Assembly: GCF_005146945.1 (NCBI RefSeq)
Contig: NZ_SWMS01000024.1
Span: 1-64,000 of the forward strand
Direction: 5' to 3'
DNA: 64,000 bases
Source: Prauserella endophytica
Lineage (GTDB): Bacteria; Actinomycetota; Actinomycetes; Mycobacteriales; Pseudonocardiaceae
In this document: positions 50,421 to 59,527 of the stretch, piece by piece
Layout of the letters: every line of letters starts with the position of its first letter
How positions within the stretch are numbered: the stretch's first letter is position 1
Notes under the pieces: generated by a model
What the model was told of the DNA's origin: nothing
The model's input: only the letters and a program-made list of their open reading frames with translations
Database searches by the model: none
Translations under genes and position numbers: made by a program

Positions 50421-50455
50421 TTGTGTGCGTAATGCGAACAACGAGGTGTGGCAAC

Positions 50456-51277
50456 GTGGCAGAGATCGTTTCGCTTGCCGAGGGGGTCGGCAGGCTCGTA
50501 CATGACGGCGACGTGGTCGCCCTGGAAGGGTTCACGCACCTGATCCCGCACGCGGCCGGGCAGGAGATCATCCGGCAGCGCCGCAGGGACCTCACGCTCG
50601 TGCGGATGACGCCCGACATCGTCTACGACCAGCTGATCGGCGCCGGGTGCGCGCGCAAGCTGATCTTCTCGTGGGGCGGCAACCCCGGCGTCGGCTCGCT
50701 GCACCGCTTCCGCGACGCCGTGCAGAACGGGTGGCCGGTGCCGCTGGAGATCGAGGAGCACAGCCACGCCGGCATGGCCAACCGCTACGTCGCGGGCGCC
50801 TCCGGGCTGCCGTTCGCGGTGCTGCGGGGCTACTCCGGCACCGACCTGCCCAAGCACACCGACACGATCAAGCAGATCACCTGCCCGTTCACCGGGGAGC
50901 AACTCGCCGCCGTGCCGGCGCTCAACCCGGACGTCTCGATCATTCACGCGCAACGGGCCGACCGCGCGGGCAACGTCCAGATCTGGGGCCTGGTCGGCGT
51001 GCAGAAGGAGGCCGTGCTCGCCGCCAAGCGCAGCCTGGTGACCGTGGAGGAGGTCGTGGACGAACTGGAGCCCGTGGCGGGCCAGACGATCCTGCCGAGC
51101 TGGGCCGTGACCTGCGTGGCCGAGGTGCCGCACGGCGCCCACCCCTCTTACGCGCAGGGCTACTACGACCGCGACAACGCCTACTACGAGCATTGGGATT
51201 CCATTGGGCGAAAGAGGGACTCGTTCGAGGACTGGCTTCGCGCCAAGGTGTTCGACATGGAGGTGACGGAGAAGTGA
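50456..51277 (+). CDS. pcaI: 3-oxoadipate CoA-transferase subunit A
   Basis: The 273-aa class I CoA-transferase alpha subunit has VALEGFTHLIPHAAGQEIIRQ, LTLVRMTPDIVYDQLIGAG, SWGGNPGVGSLHRFRDA, IEEHSHAGMANRYVAGA. With PcaJ it transfers CoA from succinyl-CoA to beta-ketoadipate. GTG 50456 is used; ATG 50432 in frame is also possible. First gene of the pca operon, overlapping pcaJ by GTGA. Confidence 0.88.
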   Translation: MAEIVSLAEGVGRLVHDGDVVALEGFTHLIPHAAGQEIIRQRRRDLTLVRMTPDIVYDQLIGAGCARKLIFSWGGNPGVGSLHRFRDAVQNGWPVPLEIEEHSHAGMANRYVAGASGLPFAVLRGYSGTDLPKHTDTIKQITCPFTGEQLAAVPALNPDVSIIHAQRADRAGNVQIWGLVGVQKEAVLAAKRSLVTVEEVVDELEPVAGQTILPSWAVTCVAEVPHGAHPSYAQGYYDRDNAYYEHWDSIGRKRDSFEDWLRAKVFDMEVTEK

Positions 51278-52050
51278 CCGCGACGACCGAAGCGCAGCAG
51301 GCGTACACCTCCGACGAGATGATGTCCATCGCCGCGGCCAGGGTCCTCGGCAACGGGCAGCGCTGCTTCGTCGGCATCGGGCTGCCGTCCACCGCCGCGA
51401 ACCTCGCGCGCCGCACGCACGCCCCCGACCTGGTGCTGATCTACGAGTCGGGCACGCTCGGGTCCAAACCGGACCGGCTGCCCGCGTCGATCGGCGACGG
51501 CATCCTCGCCGAGACCGCCGACGCCGTGATCAGCGTGCCCGAGGTGTTCAACTACTGGCTCCAGCCAGGCCGCATCGACGTCGGCTTCCTCGGCGCCGCC
51601 CAGCTCGACAAGTTCGGCAACATCAACACCACGGTGATCGGTGACGACTACGCCAACCCTAAGGTGCGCCTGCCCGGTGCGGGCGGTGCGCCGGAGATCG
51701 CCGCGTCGTGCCGCGAGGTGTTCGTGGTCGTGCGGCAGAGCAAGCGCAGCTTCGTCGACAAGGTCGACTTCGTGACCTCGGTGGGGCACGGCTCCGGCAA
51801 GGGCGACCGCGAGCGGCTGGGCCTGCGCGGAGCGGGCCCGACGCTCGTGATCACCGACCTCGGCATCCTCCGCCCCGACCCCGAGACCTCCGAGCTGGTG
51901 CTTAGCCAGCTGCACGAGGGCGTCGAGGTGGAGCAGGTGCGCGAGGCGACCGGCTGGGACCTCAAGGTCTCGCCGCAGCTGTCCCGCACCGAGGCGCCGA
52001 CCGAGGCCGAGCTGGCCACGCTGCGCGCGCTGAAGGAGGCGGGCAAGTGA
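51274..52050 (+). CDS. pcaJ: 3-oxoadipate CoA-transferase subunit B
   Basis: The 258-aa beta subunit has CFVGIGLPSTAANLARRTHAPDL, the active-site Glu in LIYESGTLGSKP, FGNINTTVIGD, LPGAGGAPEIAASC, and FVDKVDFVTSVGHG. It pairs with PcaI and overlaps it by 4 bp; its stop overlaps the pcaF start by GTGA. GTG 51274. Confidence 0.88.
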   Translation: MTATTEAQQAYTSDEMMSIAAARVLGNGQRCFVGIGLPSTAANLARRTHAPDLVLIYESGTLGSKPDRLPASIGDGILAETADAVISVPEVFNYWLQPGRIDVGFLGAAQLDKFGNINTTVIGDDYANPKVRLPGAGGAPEIAASCREVFVVVRQSKRSFVDKVDFVTSVGHGSGKGDRERLGLRGAGPTLVITDLGILRPDPETSELVLSQLHEGVEVEQVREATGWDLKVSPQLSRTEAPTEAELATLRALKEAGK

Positions 52051-53222
52051 ACGACGTCTTCGTGCTCGACGCCGTCCGCACGCCCTTCGGCCGCTACGGC
52101 GGCGCGCTGTCCGGGGTGCGGCCCGACGACCTCGCCGCGCACGTGCTGAGCGCGCTCGCGCAGCGCGTCGACCTCGACCCCTCGGCCGTCGACGAGGTAC
52201 TCCTCGGCGACGCCAACGGAGCGGGCGAGGACAACCGCAACGTCGCGCGCATGGCCGCGCTGCTCGCCGGATGGCCGACGAGCGTGCCCGGGAGCACCGT
52301 GAACCGCCTCTGTGGCTCCGGTCTCGACGCCGCCATGCAGGCGAGCCGCACCATCGCGGTCGGCGACGCCTCGGTGGTGATCGCCGGTGGCGTGGAGTCG
52401 ATGAGCCGGGCGCCGTGGGTGCTGCCCAAGCCGGGCAGGGCCTTCCCGAACGGCCACGAGACGATGTACTCCACCACGCTCGGCTGGCGCATGGTGAACC
52501 CGGCGATGCCGGAGCAGTGGACGGTCTCGCTCGGCGAGAGCACCGAGATCCTCGCCGAGCGCTACGGCATCGGCCGCGAGGCGCAGGACGAGTTCGCGCT
52601 GCGTAGCCACCGCAACGCCGCGAAGGCGTGGGACGCCGGGTTCTACGACGGTCACGTGGTGCCGGTGCCCGGCACGGAGCTCACCCGCGACGAGGGCGTC
52701 CGCCCGGACTCGAGCATGGAGAAGCTCGCCAAGCTCAAGCCCGCCTTCCGTCCACAGGGGACGGTGACGGCCGGGAACTCCTCGCCGCTCAACGACGGTG
52801 CGTCGGCGGTGCTGCTGGCCGACCAGGCCGGCGCCGACCGGCTCGGCGCGACGCCGCTCGCCCGCGTCGCGGGCCGCGGCGCGGCCGGGGTCGACCCGCA
52901 CGTGTTCGGCATCGGCCCGGTCCGCGCGGCCGAGATCGCACTGGAGCGGGCCGGGATCGGCTGGGAGGACCTGGCGGCGGTGGAGCTGAACGAGGCGTTC
53001 GCCGCGCAGTCGCTCGCGTGCCTGGCCGACTGGCCCAAGCTGGATCCCGAGATCGTGAACGTCAACGGCGGCGCCATCGCCATCGGGCACCCGCTGGGCG
53101 CCTCCGGCGGTCGCATCCTCGGCGCGCTCGCGCACGAGCTCCGCCGCCGGGGCGGCGGCTGGGGACTCGCCGCCATCTGCATCGGCGTCGGCCAAGGGCT
53201 GGCCGTCGTCATCGAGGCGTGA
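52047..53222 (+). CDS. pcaF: 3-oxoadipyl-CoA thiolase
   Basis: The 391-aa thiolase has the acyl-accepting Cys in VNRLCGSGLDA (near 90), ALNEAFAAQ-like VELNEAFAAQSLA, His in GHPLGASGGR, and the second Cys in CIGVGQG near the C-terminus. It cleaves 3-oxoadipyl-CoA to succinyl-CoA and acetyl-CoA, completing the beta-ketoadipate pathway. The operon context identifies the substrate among thiolases. Confidence 0.9.
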   Translation: MNDVFVLDAVRTPFGRYGGALSGVRPDDLAAHVLSALAQRVDLDPSAVDEVLLGDANGAGEDNRNVARMAALLAGWPTSVPGSTVNRLCGSGLDAAMQASRTIAVGDASVVIAGGVESMSRAPWVLPKPGRAFPNGHETMYSTTLGWRMVNPAMPEQWTVSLGESTEILAERYGIGREAQDEFALRSHRNAAKAWDAGFYDGHVVPVPGTELTRDEGVRPDSSMEKLAKLKPAFRPQGTVTAGNSSPLNDGASAVLLADQAGADRLGATPLARVAGRGAAGVDPHVFGIGPVRAAEIALERAGIGWEDLAAVELNEAFAAQSLACLADWPKLDPEIVNVNGGAIAIGHPLGASGGRILGALAHELRRRGGGWGLAAICIGVGQGLAVVIEA

Positions 53223-53236
53223 ACCAAGGAGGTTTC

Positions 53237-53974
53237 ATGACCGCGTTGTCGGAGTCCGGGCTCGTGCTGCCGAGGTACCGGCGGGATCCGGAGGGGACGC
53301 ACCCGCCGCTCGACTCGCCGGACTACAAGTCGACCGGGTTGCGGCACCCCAAGCAGCCGCTCGTGCTGCTGCCGCACAAGCTCACCGAGATCACCGGGCC
53401 GCTGCTCGGCCCCGGCAGGCTGGGCGAACTCGACAACGACCTCACGAAGCAGCACCCCGAGGAGCCACAGGGCCAGCGGATCGTCGTGCACGGCCGCCTG
53501 CTCGACGGGGACGGGCGGCCCGTGCCCAACTCGCTCGTCGAGATCTGGCAGGCCAACGCGGGCGGCCGGTACAAGCACGTCTGGGACAACTGGCCGTGCC
53601 CGGTGGACCCCAATTTCGACGGCGTCGGCCGCACCATCACCGACAACGAGGGCCGCTACGAGTTCACCACCATCAAGCCCGGCGCCTACCCGTGGAAGAA
53701 CCACGACAACGCCTGGCGGCCAGCGCACATCCACTTCTCGGTGTTCGGCACGGCGTTCACGCAGCGGCTGGTCACGCAGATGTACTTCCCGGACGATCCG
53801 CTGTTCTACCAGGACCCGATCTTCAACTCGGTGCCCGACGAGAAGGCGCGCAACCGCATGATCTCCCGCTTCGACCTGAGCCGGACCGTGCCGGAGTGGG
53901 CGCTGGCGTTCGAGTTCGACATCGTGCTGCGGGGCAGGGAAGCCACGCCCTTCGAGGACGAGGAGGACGAGTGA
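53237..53974 (+). CDS. pcaH: Protocatechuate 3,4-dioxygenase beta subunit
   Basis: The 245-aa intradiol dioxygenase subunit carries the Fe(III) ligands: Tyr in GGRYKHVWDN, Tyr in GAYPWKN, and the two His in RPAHIHFSVFG. An N-terminal PcaH extension (YRRDPEGTHPPLDSPDYKST) is present. AAGGAGG with a 6-nt spacer precedes ATG 53237. It opens the protocatechuate ring with PcaG. Confidence 0.93.
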   Translation: MTALSESGLVLPRYRRDPEGTHPPLDSPDYKSTGLRHPKQPLVLLPHKLTEITGPLLGPGRLGELDNDLTKQHPEEPQGQRIVVHGRLLDGDGRPVPNSLVEIWQANAGGRYKHVWDNWPCPVDPNFDGVGRTITDNEGRYEFTTIKPGAYPWKNHDNAWRPAHIHFSVFGTAFTQRLVTQMYFPDDPLFYQDPIFNSVPDEKARNRMISRFDLSRTVPEWALAFEFDIVLRGREATPFEDEEDE

Positions 53975-54050
53975 GCGACGATTCTGGCCCTTCCGCTCGC
54001 GGAGTCCGACCGGGTGCGGGTGTCCCGCAGAGCACAGAGGAGGAGCACTG

Positions 54051-54581
54051 ATGAGCACGCCTTCGCAGACGGTCGGACCGTACCTCTCGCTCGGCCTGCC
54101 CTGGGCGGACGGGCCCACGGTGGTGGAGGAGGGCACGCCTGGCGCGGTGTGGATCCGCGGTGTGGTCTACGACGGCGCGGGCACGCCGGTTCCCGACGGA
54201 CTGATCGAGACATGGCAGGGCGACGCGCACGGCCGGTTCGACCACCCCGACGACCCGCGCGGCGCGCAGCCGGGCTTCCGCGGCTTCGGCCGCTGCCCGA
54301 CCAACGACGACGGCGAGTACGGGATCCTCACCGTGGTGCCGGGCGCGCTGCCCGGCGAGGCGCCGCACATCAACGTGTCGGTGTTCGCGCGCGGGCTGCT
54401 GCACCGCGTCGTCACCCGCGTCTACTTCCCGGAGAACACCGAGGCCAACGCGGCCGACCCCGTGCTCGCGTCCGTGCCGGAGGAGCGCAGGGGCACGCTC
54501 GTCGCCCGCAGGAGCGAGGACGGCTACACGTTCGACGTGCGTTTGCAGGGCGAGGGCGAGACAGTGTTCTTTGATGTCTGA
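54051..54581 (+). CDS. pcaG: Protocatechuate 3,4-dioxygenase alpha subunit
   Basis: The 176-aa subunit has TPSQTVGPYLSLGLPW at the N-terminus, a degenerate intradiol fold without the Fe-binding Tyr/His set (PHINVSVFARGLLHRV replaces the His pair), and FPENTEANAADPVL. AGAGGAGGAGCACTG precedes ATG 54051. The 3' end overlaps pcaB by 8 bp. Confidence 0.92.
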   Translation: MSTPSQTVGPYLSLGLPWADGPTVVEEGTPGAVWIRGVVYDGAGTPVPDGLIETWQGDAHGRFDHPDDPRGAQPGFRGFGRCPTNDDGEYGILTVVPGALPGEAPHINVSVFARGLLHRVVTRVYFPENTEANAADPVLASVPEERRGTLVARRSEDGYTFDVRLQGEGETVFFDV

Positions 54582-55911
54582 GCTGTTCGACCCCGTCCTC
54601 GCCGCCGGCCCCGTGCGTGACGAGACCGGCGACGCCGCGTGGCTGAAGGGAATGCTGGACTTCGAGGCCGCACTGGCCTCCGCGCAGGCCGACGTCGGGC
54701 TCATCGGCCGCGAGCATGCCGACGCGATCGGTGCGGCCTGCCGTCCCGCGGACTACGACGTCGCGGAGCTGGGCAGGGCCGCCACCGGGATCGGCAACCC
54801 CGCCGGGCCGCTGGTCCGGGCGCTCACCGACCGCGTCGGCGGCGAGGCGGCCCGGCACGTGCACCGAGGGGCGACCAGCCAGGACGTGGTGGACACCGCG
54901 GCCATGCTGGTCGCCACGCGCGCGCTCGCGCCGCTGCTCGCGGACCTCGGCGCGTGCGCCGACGCTGCGGCCCGGCTGGCGGAGGAGCACGCGACGACCA
55001 TCCAAGTGGGACGGACGTTGCTGCAGCACGCGACGCCGGTGACGTTCGGGCTCACCGCGGCGGGCTGGCTCACCGCCCTCGGCAACGCGGGCGAGCGGCT
55101 GGCCGCGCTGCGGCTGCCCGCCCAGCTCGGCGGCGCGACGGGCACGCTCGCCTCGCTCGGTGACCACGGGCCGGCCGTGCTCACCGCGCTGAGCGCGCGG
55201 CTCGGCCTCGCCGAACCGGTGCTGCCGTGGCACACCGACCGCACGCCCGTCGCCGAGCTGGCCGGTGCGCTGGGGGAGACGGCCGGTGCGGTGGCTGGGA
55301 TCGCGAGGGCCATCGTGCTGCTCGCGCAGACCGATGTCGGGGAGGTGCACGAGCAGGGCCCGCCCGGCAGCGGCGGCTCGTCGACCATGCCCCACAAGCG
55401 CAACCCCGTGGCGGCGGTGTCGGCGCTCGCCTCGGCCAAGCAGGCCCCGGGGCTGGTCGCCGACCTGCTCGCGGCGATGGAGCAGGAACACCAGCGCGCC
55501 GCCGGGGCGTGGCATGCCGAGTGGCGACCGCTCACGGAACTGTTGCGCACCACCGGTTCCGCGATCCACTGGCTGCGCACGAGCCTCGGCAGGCTGCATG
55601 TCGACGCCGGGGCGATGCGGGCGAACCTGGACCGCAGCGGAGGAGTGTTGCTCGCCGAGCGTGTCACCACGGAGCTGGCCGCCGGGACAGGCCGCCTCGC
55701 CGCGCACGACGCCGTCACCGCGTGCTGCCGGCGCGCGCTCGCGGGCGAGGGCGAGCTGGCCGGCCTGCTCGCGGAGGATCCGCTGGTGGGCGGGCGGCTC
55801 TCCCGGGAACGCATCGCGGAGCTGCTCGATCCGTCGGGTTACCTTGGCAGCGCCGGAGTGTTCGTGGAGCGCGCGCTGGCCGCGCATCGGGAGCGGAAGG
55901 AGAGGTCGTGA
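54574..55911 (+). CDS. pcaB: 3-carboxy-cis,cis-muconate cycloisomerase
   Basis: The 445-aa fumarase/aspartase-superfamily enzyme has HRGATSQDVVDTAAML, the signature GSSTMPHKRNPVAA (flexible loop with catalytic Ser), and a C-terminal helical domain. It lactonises 3-carboxymuconate. ATG 54574 is preferred to TTG 54571. Overlaps pcaG by 8 bp and pcaD by GTGA. Confidence 0.92.
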   Translation: MSELFDPVLAAGPVRDETGDAAWLKGMLDFEAALASAQADVGLIGREHADAIGAACRPADYDVAELGRAATGIGNPAGPLVRALTDRVGGEAARHVHRGATSQDVVDTAAMLVATRALAPLLADLGACADAAARLAEEHATTIQVGRTLLQHATPVTFGLTAAGWLTALGNAGERLAALRLPAQLGGATGTLASLGDHGPAVLTALSARLGLAEPVLPWHTDRTPVAELAGALGETAGAVAGIARAIVLLAQTDVGEVHEQGPPGSGGSSTMPHKRNPVAAVSALASAKQAPGLVADLLAAMEQEHQRAAGAWHAEWRPLTELLRTTGSAIHWLRTSLGRLHVDAGAMRANLDRSGGVLLAERVTTELAAGTGRLAAHDAVTACCRRALAGEGELAGLLAEDPLVGGRLSRERIAELLDPSGYLGSAGVFVERALAAHRERKERS

Positions 55912-56678
55912 AGGTCAACCATGTGGTCGAGGGCCCGCCCGACGGTGACGTCGTGGTTCTGTCCGGTTCGATCGGCAGCAACCTCAGCATGTGGGACCCG
56001 CAGATCGGCCCGTTGACGGCGGCCGGGTACCGCGTGGTGCGCTACGACCAGCGTGGGCACGGCCGCACGCCCGTTCCGGATCACCCCGCCATGCTCGACG
56101 AGCTGGGCGGTGACGTCGTGGAGCTGCTCGACACCCTCGGCGTGGAGCGCGCGCATTTCGTGGGGCTCTCGCTCGGGGGCATGACGGGCATGTGGCTCGG
56201 CGTGCACGCGCCGGAGCGGATCGGCGGGCTCGTGCTGTGCTGCACGTCGGCCAAGCTCGGCACCCCGGAGATGTGGGAGCAGCGGGCGAAGGACGCGCGC
56301 ACGCAGGGCATGGAGGCGATCGCCGACGGCAGCATCGGCCGCTGGTTCACCGCCGACTGGCTCGTCGCGCACCCCGATCTCGGCCGCGAGTACCACCACA
56401 TGACCGCGGCGACCCCGGCCGCGGGCTACGCGGCGTGCTGCCACGCGATCGCTTCGATGGACCTGGTGGCCGACCTGCCGAGGATCGCGGCGCCCACGCT
56501 CGTGATCGCGGGCGCGGACGACCCGGCGACGCCGCCGCAGGAGCACGGCGCGGTGATCGCCAAGGGCATCCCCGGCGCGCGGCTGGAGGTCGTGGAGCAG
56601 GCCGCGCACCTCGGCAACGTCGAGCAGCCGGAGCGTTTCTCCGAGCTGATCACCGGGCATCTGAAGGAGGTGCGATGA
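55908..56678 (+). CDS. pcaD: 3-oxoadipate enol-lactonase
   Basis: The 256-aa alpha/beta hydrolase has VLSGSIGSNLSMWDPQ, the nucleophile elbow VGLSLGGMTG, the acid in IAGADDPATPP, and the His in AAHLGNVEQP. It hydrolyses the enol-lactone to beta-ketoadipate. GTG 55908 overlaps pcaB. In many actinomycetes pcaD is fused to pcaC (pcaL); here they are separate but overlap by ATGA. Confidence 0.9.
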   Translation: MKVNHVVEGPPDGDVVVLSGSIGSNLSMWDPQIGPLTAAGYRVVRYDQRGHGRTPVPDHPAMLDELGGDVVELLDTLGVERAHFVGLSLGGMTGMWLGVHAPERIGGLVLCCTSAKLGTPEMWEQRAKDARTQGMEAIADGSIGRWFTADWLVAHPDLGREYHHMTAATPAAGYAACCHAIASMDLVADLPRIAAPTLVIAGADDPATPPQEHGAVIAKGIPGARLEVVEQAAHLGNVEQPERFSELITGHLKEVR

Positions 56679-57055
56679 GCGGCGAGGCCTACTCCGAGGG
56701 CATGAAGGTGCGCCGCGAGGTGCTCGGCGACGAGCACGTCGACCGCGCCGTGGCGAACACGACCGAGTTCACCAAGCCCTTCCAGGACTACATCACACGC
56801 GCGGCGTGGGGCTCGGTCTGGACGCGCGACGGTCTGGACCGCAAGACCCGCAGCTGCATCACCCTCGCCGTGCTCACCGCGCTGCACTGCCACGGCGAGA
56901 TCGCCATGCACGTGCGGGCCGCGATCGGCAACGGGCTGACCCCGGAGGAGATCTCCGAGGTGCTGCTCCACACGGGTGTCTACGCGGGTGTGCCCGCGGC
57001 CAACGAGGCCTACCAGATCGCGTCGCGCACGCTGGCCGAGATGGGTGAGCCTTAA
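56675..57055 (+). CDS. pcaC: 4-carboxymuconolactone decarboxylase
   Basis: The 126-aa AhpD-like decarboxylase has MKVRREVLGDEHVDRA, FQDYITRAAWGSVW, TRSCITLAVLTALHCHGEIAMHV, and GLTPEEISEVLLHTGVYAGVPAANEAY. It sits between PcaB and PcaD in the pathway. ATG 56675 overlaps pcaD. 9 bp separate it from the regulator gene. Confidence 0.93.
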   Translation: MSGEAYSEGMKVRREVLGDEHVDRAVANTTEFTKPFQDYITRAAWGSVWTRDGLDRKTRSCITLAVLTALHCHGEIAMHVRAAIGNGLTPEEISEVLLHTGVYAGVPAANEAYQIASRTLAEMGEP

Positions 57056-57064
57056 AGTCACGTC

Positions 57065-57859
57065 ATGGAAGAGGAAGCCACTCGCGGCGCGCACCACGTG
57101 CAGTCGCTGGAGCGCGGGCTCGCGGTCATCAAGGCGTTCGACGCGGGCTCGCCGACACTGACGCTCAGCGACGTCGCCAAGGTCACCGGGCTCACGCGCG
57201 CGGCGGCGCGGCGGTTCCTGCTGACGCTCGTGGATCTCGGCTACGTGCGCACCGACGGCAAGTACTTCTCGCTGACGGCCCGCGTGCTCGAGCTCGGCTA
57301 TGCCTTCCTGTCGAGCCTGTCGCTGCCGGAGGTGGCGCGGCCTCACCTGGAACGGCTCTCCGCGGAGGTCCACGAGTCGAGCTCCGTGTCCGTGCTGGAG
57401 GGAACCGACATCGTCTACGTGGCCCGCGTCGCGGTCTCGCGGATCATGGCGGTGACGATCAACGTCGGCACCCGGTTCCCCGCGCACGCGACGTCGATGG
57501 GGCACGTGCTGCTCGCCGGGCTGCCGAAGTCCGAACTGGACGAGTACCTGGAACGGGCGTCGTTCGAGCGGCTCACGTCGCACACGATCGTCTCGGCCGA
57601 CGCGCTGCGGGCGGAGCTGGACACCGTGCGCGCCAACGGTTACGCGGTCGTGGACCAGGAGCTGGAGGAGGGGTTGCGCTCCGTCGCGGCGCCCATTCAC
57701 GGCGCGGACGGCTCGGTGGTGGCGGCGGTCAACCTCTCCACCCACGCGAGCCGCAACACGCCCGAGTCGGTGCGCGGCGAGCTGCTGCCCGCGCTGCTCG
57801 CCGCGGCGAAGCGGATCGAGGCGGACCTGGCGATGACTTCGTCGGCGCGCGTGTCGTGA
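57065..57859 (+). CDS. pcaR: IclR family regulator of the pca operon (PcaR-like)
   Basis: The 264-aa protein has an N-terminal winged helix (VQSLERGLAVIKAF, LTLSDVAKVTGLTRAAARRFLLTLVDLGYV) and the C-terminal IclR effector domain (SVSVLEGTDIVYVARV, FPAHATSMGHVLLAGL, VDQELEEGLRSVAAPIH). PcaR/PcaU-type IclR proteins sense beta-ketoadipate or protocatechuate. It is the last gene of the operon; the palindrome at 50406-50420 is the likely target. ATG 57065. Confidence 0.88.
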   Translation: MEEEATRGAHHVQSLERGLAVIKAFDAGSPTLTLSDVAKVTGLTRAAARRFLLTLVDLGYVRTDGKYFSLTARVLELGYAFLSSLSLPEVARPHLERLSAEVHESSSVSVLEGTDIVYVARVAVSRIMAVTINVGTRFPAHATSMGHVLLAGLPKSELDEYLERASFERLTSHTIVSADALRAELDTVRANGYAVVDQELEEGLRSVAAPIHGADGSVVAAVNLSTHASRNTPESVRGELLPALLAAAKRIEADLAMTSSARVS

Positions 57860-58428
57860 GCGTCGCGGGCGTGCTCCTCGCGGCCGGGGCCGGCAGGCGG
57901 TTCGGCAAGCCGAAGGCGCTGGCCGAACTCGAAGGCGAGGCGCTGGTGACGCGTGCCGTGCGCGTGCTCGCCGAAGGCGGCTGCGACCCCGTGCTGGTGG
58001 TGCTCGGCGCCCGGGCCGACGAGGCGCGCGCCCACGTGCCGCGGCACGTGCGCACGGTCGTCGCGACCGACTGGGCGGAGGGCATGGGTGCGTCGCTCCG
58101 TGCCGGGCTGACCGCGCTGGCCGATCTCGACCCCACGCCGGACGCGGCGCTCGTGCACCTGGTGGACCTGCCGTGGGCGGGCGCCGACGTGATCGCGAGG
58201 CTGGCCGCGCTCGGGACACCGGAGGCCGTCGCGCGAGCGGCGTACGACGGCGTGCCCGGCCACCCCGTGCTCTTCGGCAGGCGCTGGTGGGCGGACGTCG
58301 CGGCGCAGGCGAGCGGCGACCGGGGTGCCCGCGGCTGGCTTGCGGACCGCGCGGACGTGCGCCTGGTGGAGTGCGCCGATCTCGGCAGCGGAACCGACGT
58401 GGACACCCCTGGCCACGGAGTCGGTTAG
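57856..58428 (+). CDS. MobA/MocA-like molybdenum-cofactor nucleotidyltransferase
   Basis: The 190-aa NTP-transferase has VAGVLLAAGAGRRFGKPKALAELEG (nucleotide-binding loop and Lys), VVLGARADEA, GMGASLRAGL and the metal Asp region HLVDLPWAG. The family transfers CMP or GMP to molybdopterin, often encoded with CO-dehydrogenase/xanthine-oxidase genes, as here. GTG 57856 overlaps the IclR gene by GTGA. Confidence 0.85.
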   Translation: MSVAGVLLAAGAGRRFGKPKALAELEGEALVTRAVRVLAEGGCDPVLVVLGARADEARAHVPRHVRTVVATDWAEGMGASLRAGLTALADLDPTPDAALVHLVDLPWAGADVIARLAALGTPEAVARAAYDGVPGHPVLFGRRWWADVAAQASGDRGARGWLADRADVRLVECADLGSGTDVDTPGHGVG

Positions 58429-58444
58429 CCCGGTCGCCCCGGCT

Positions 58445-58497
58445 GCAGTGAAGGCCACCTTCACTGCGCTGAACGCAGTGAAGGTGGCCTTCACTGC
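58445..58497. repeat. Palindromic intergenic repeat, copy D (short, two half units)
   Basis: Two 23-bp palindromes, GCAGTGAAGGCCACC extended to TTCACTGC at 58445-58467 and GCAGTGAAGGTGGCC extended to TTCACTGC at 58475-58497, are 7 bp apart. The spacer of the longer copies is missing. Confidence 0.85.
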
Positions 58498-58566
58498 GGA
58501 CGCGACCCGGCCCGGGCGGCCGGTGAGTTCCGTGCATCAGGTGAGATCCATCTAGGCTCTGCAGAT

Positions 58567-59457
58567 GTGACAGACGACAGCACCGCAGCGGTCGGCTCAC
58601 CGGACGAACTGGCGAAGCTGCTCGAAGGCATCGGTTACCTCGCCGACGAGGGCGTGGCGACCGCCGCGTTCCTGGCACTGCGGATGCGCAGGCCGTTGTT
58701 CTGCGAGGGCGAGCCGGGCACCGGCAAGACGTCTCTGGCCGTCGCCCTCGCCGAGAGCCTCGGCCTGCCGCTCATCCGCCTGCAGTGCCACGAGGGCATC
58801 GACGCCGCGCAAGCGCTCTACGAATGGGACTTCCCCCGCCAGCTGCTGCACCTGCGCGCGCTGGAGGCGGCCGAGGGCGGGCGGCTCGACGTGGACGTGG
58901 CGGAGCAGTCGCTGTACACCGAGCGGTTCCTGCTGGCCAGGCCGTTGCTGCGCGCGCTGCAGTCCGCGCCGTGCGTGCTGCTCGTCGACGAGATCGACCG
59001 CGCCGACGACGAGTTCGAGGCGTTCCTGCTGCAGCTGCTCGACGAGAACACGGTGACGATCCCCGAGTACGGCGAGGTCCGCGCCGTCGTGCCGCCGCTG
59101 GTGGTGCTCACGTCGAATCGCACACGTGAGGTGCACGACGCGCTCAAGCGCCGCTGCCTCTACCACTGGCTGGAGCACCCCGGCCTTTCGCGGGAGATCG
59201 CGATCCTGCGCAGCCGCATCCCCGGCATCGGCGAGCGGCTGTCCGAGCAGGTCGCCGAGGCGGTGCAACGGCTGCGCACGATGGAGCTGCTCAAGCCGCC
59301 CGGCGTGGCCGAGGCGCTCGACTGGGCCCGCGCGCTGTTGTCTCTCGACCGTGACGAGCTCGACGCCGCGTCCGCCGCCGCGACACTGGGCGCCGTGCTC
59401 AAGTACAGCGAGGACCTCGACCGCGTGCGCGCCCGTTTGGACGCATTGCTGGCGTAG
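58567..59457 (+). CDS. MoxR-type AAA+ ATPase (CoxD-like)
   Basis: The 296-aa ATPase has Walker A CEGEPGTGKTSLAVALAE, Walker B CVLLVDEIDRADDEFEAFLLQLLDE, sensor 1 VVLTSNRTREV, and a C-terminal lid. CoxD-like ATPases help insert sulfur and copper into the CO-dehydrogenase active site together with CoxE. GTG 58567; a -10-like TAGGCT (58553-58558) lies close to it, so the mRNA may be leaderless. Confidence 0.85.
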   Translation: MTDDSTAAVGSPDELAKLLEGIGYLADEGVATAAFLALRMRRPLFCEGEPGTGKTSLAVALAESLGLPLIRLQCHEGIDAAQALYEWDFPRQLLHLRALEAAEGGRLDVDVAEQSLYTERFLLARPLLRALQSAPCVLLVDEIDRADDEFEAFLLQLLDENTVTIPEYGEVRAVVPPLVVLTSNRTREVHDALKRRCLYHWLEHPGLSREIAILRSRIPGIGERLSEQVAEAVQRLRTMELLKPPGVAEALDWARALLSLDRDELDAASAAATLGAVLKYSEDLDRVRARLDALLA

Positions 59458-59527
59458 GTGTCGAAGTCTCGTCCTCCGCTCCGATTGATTCCCGGAAGGA
59501 ACGTTCGGACACAGAGAGGACGAACCG

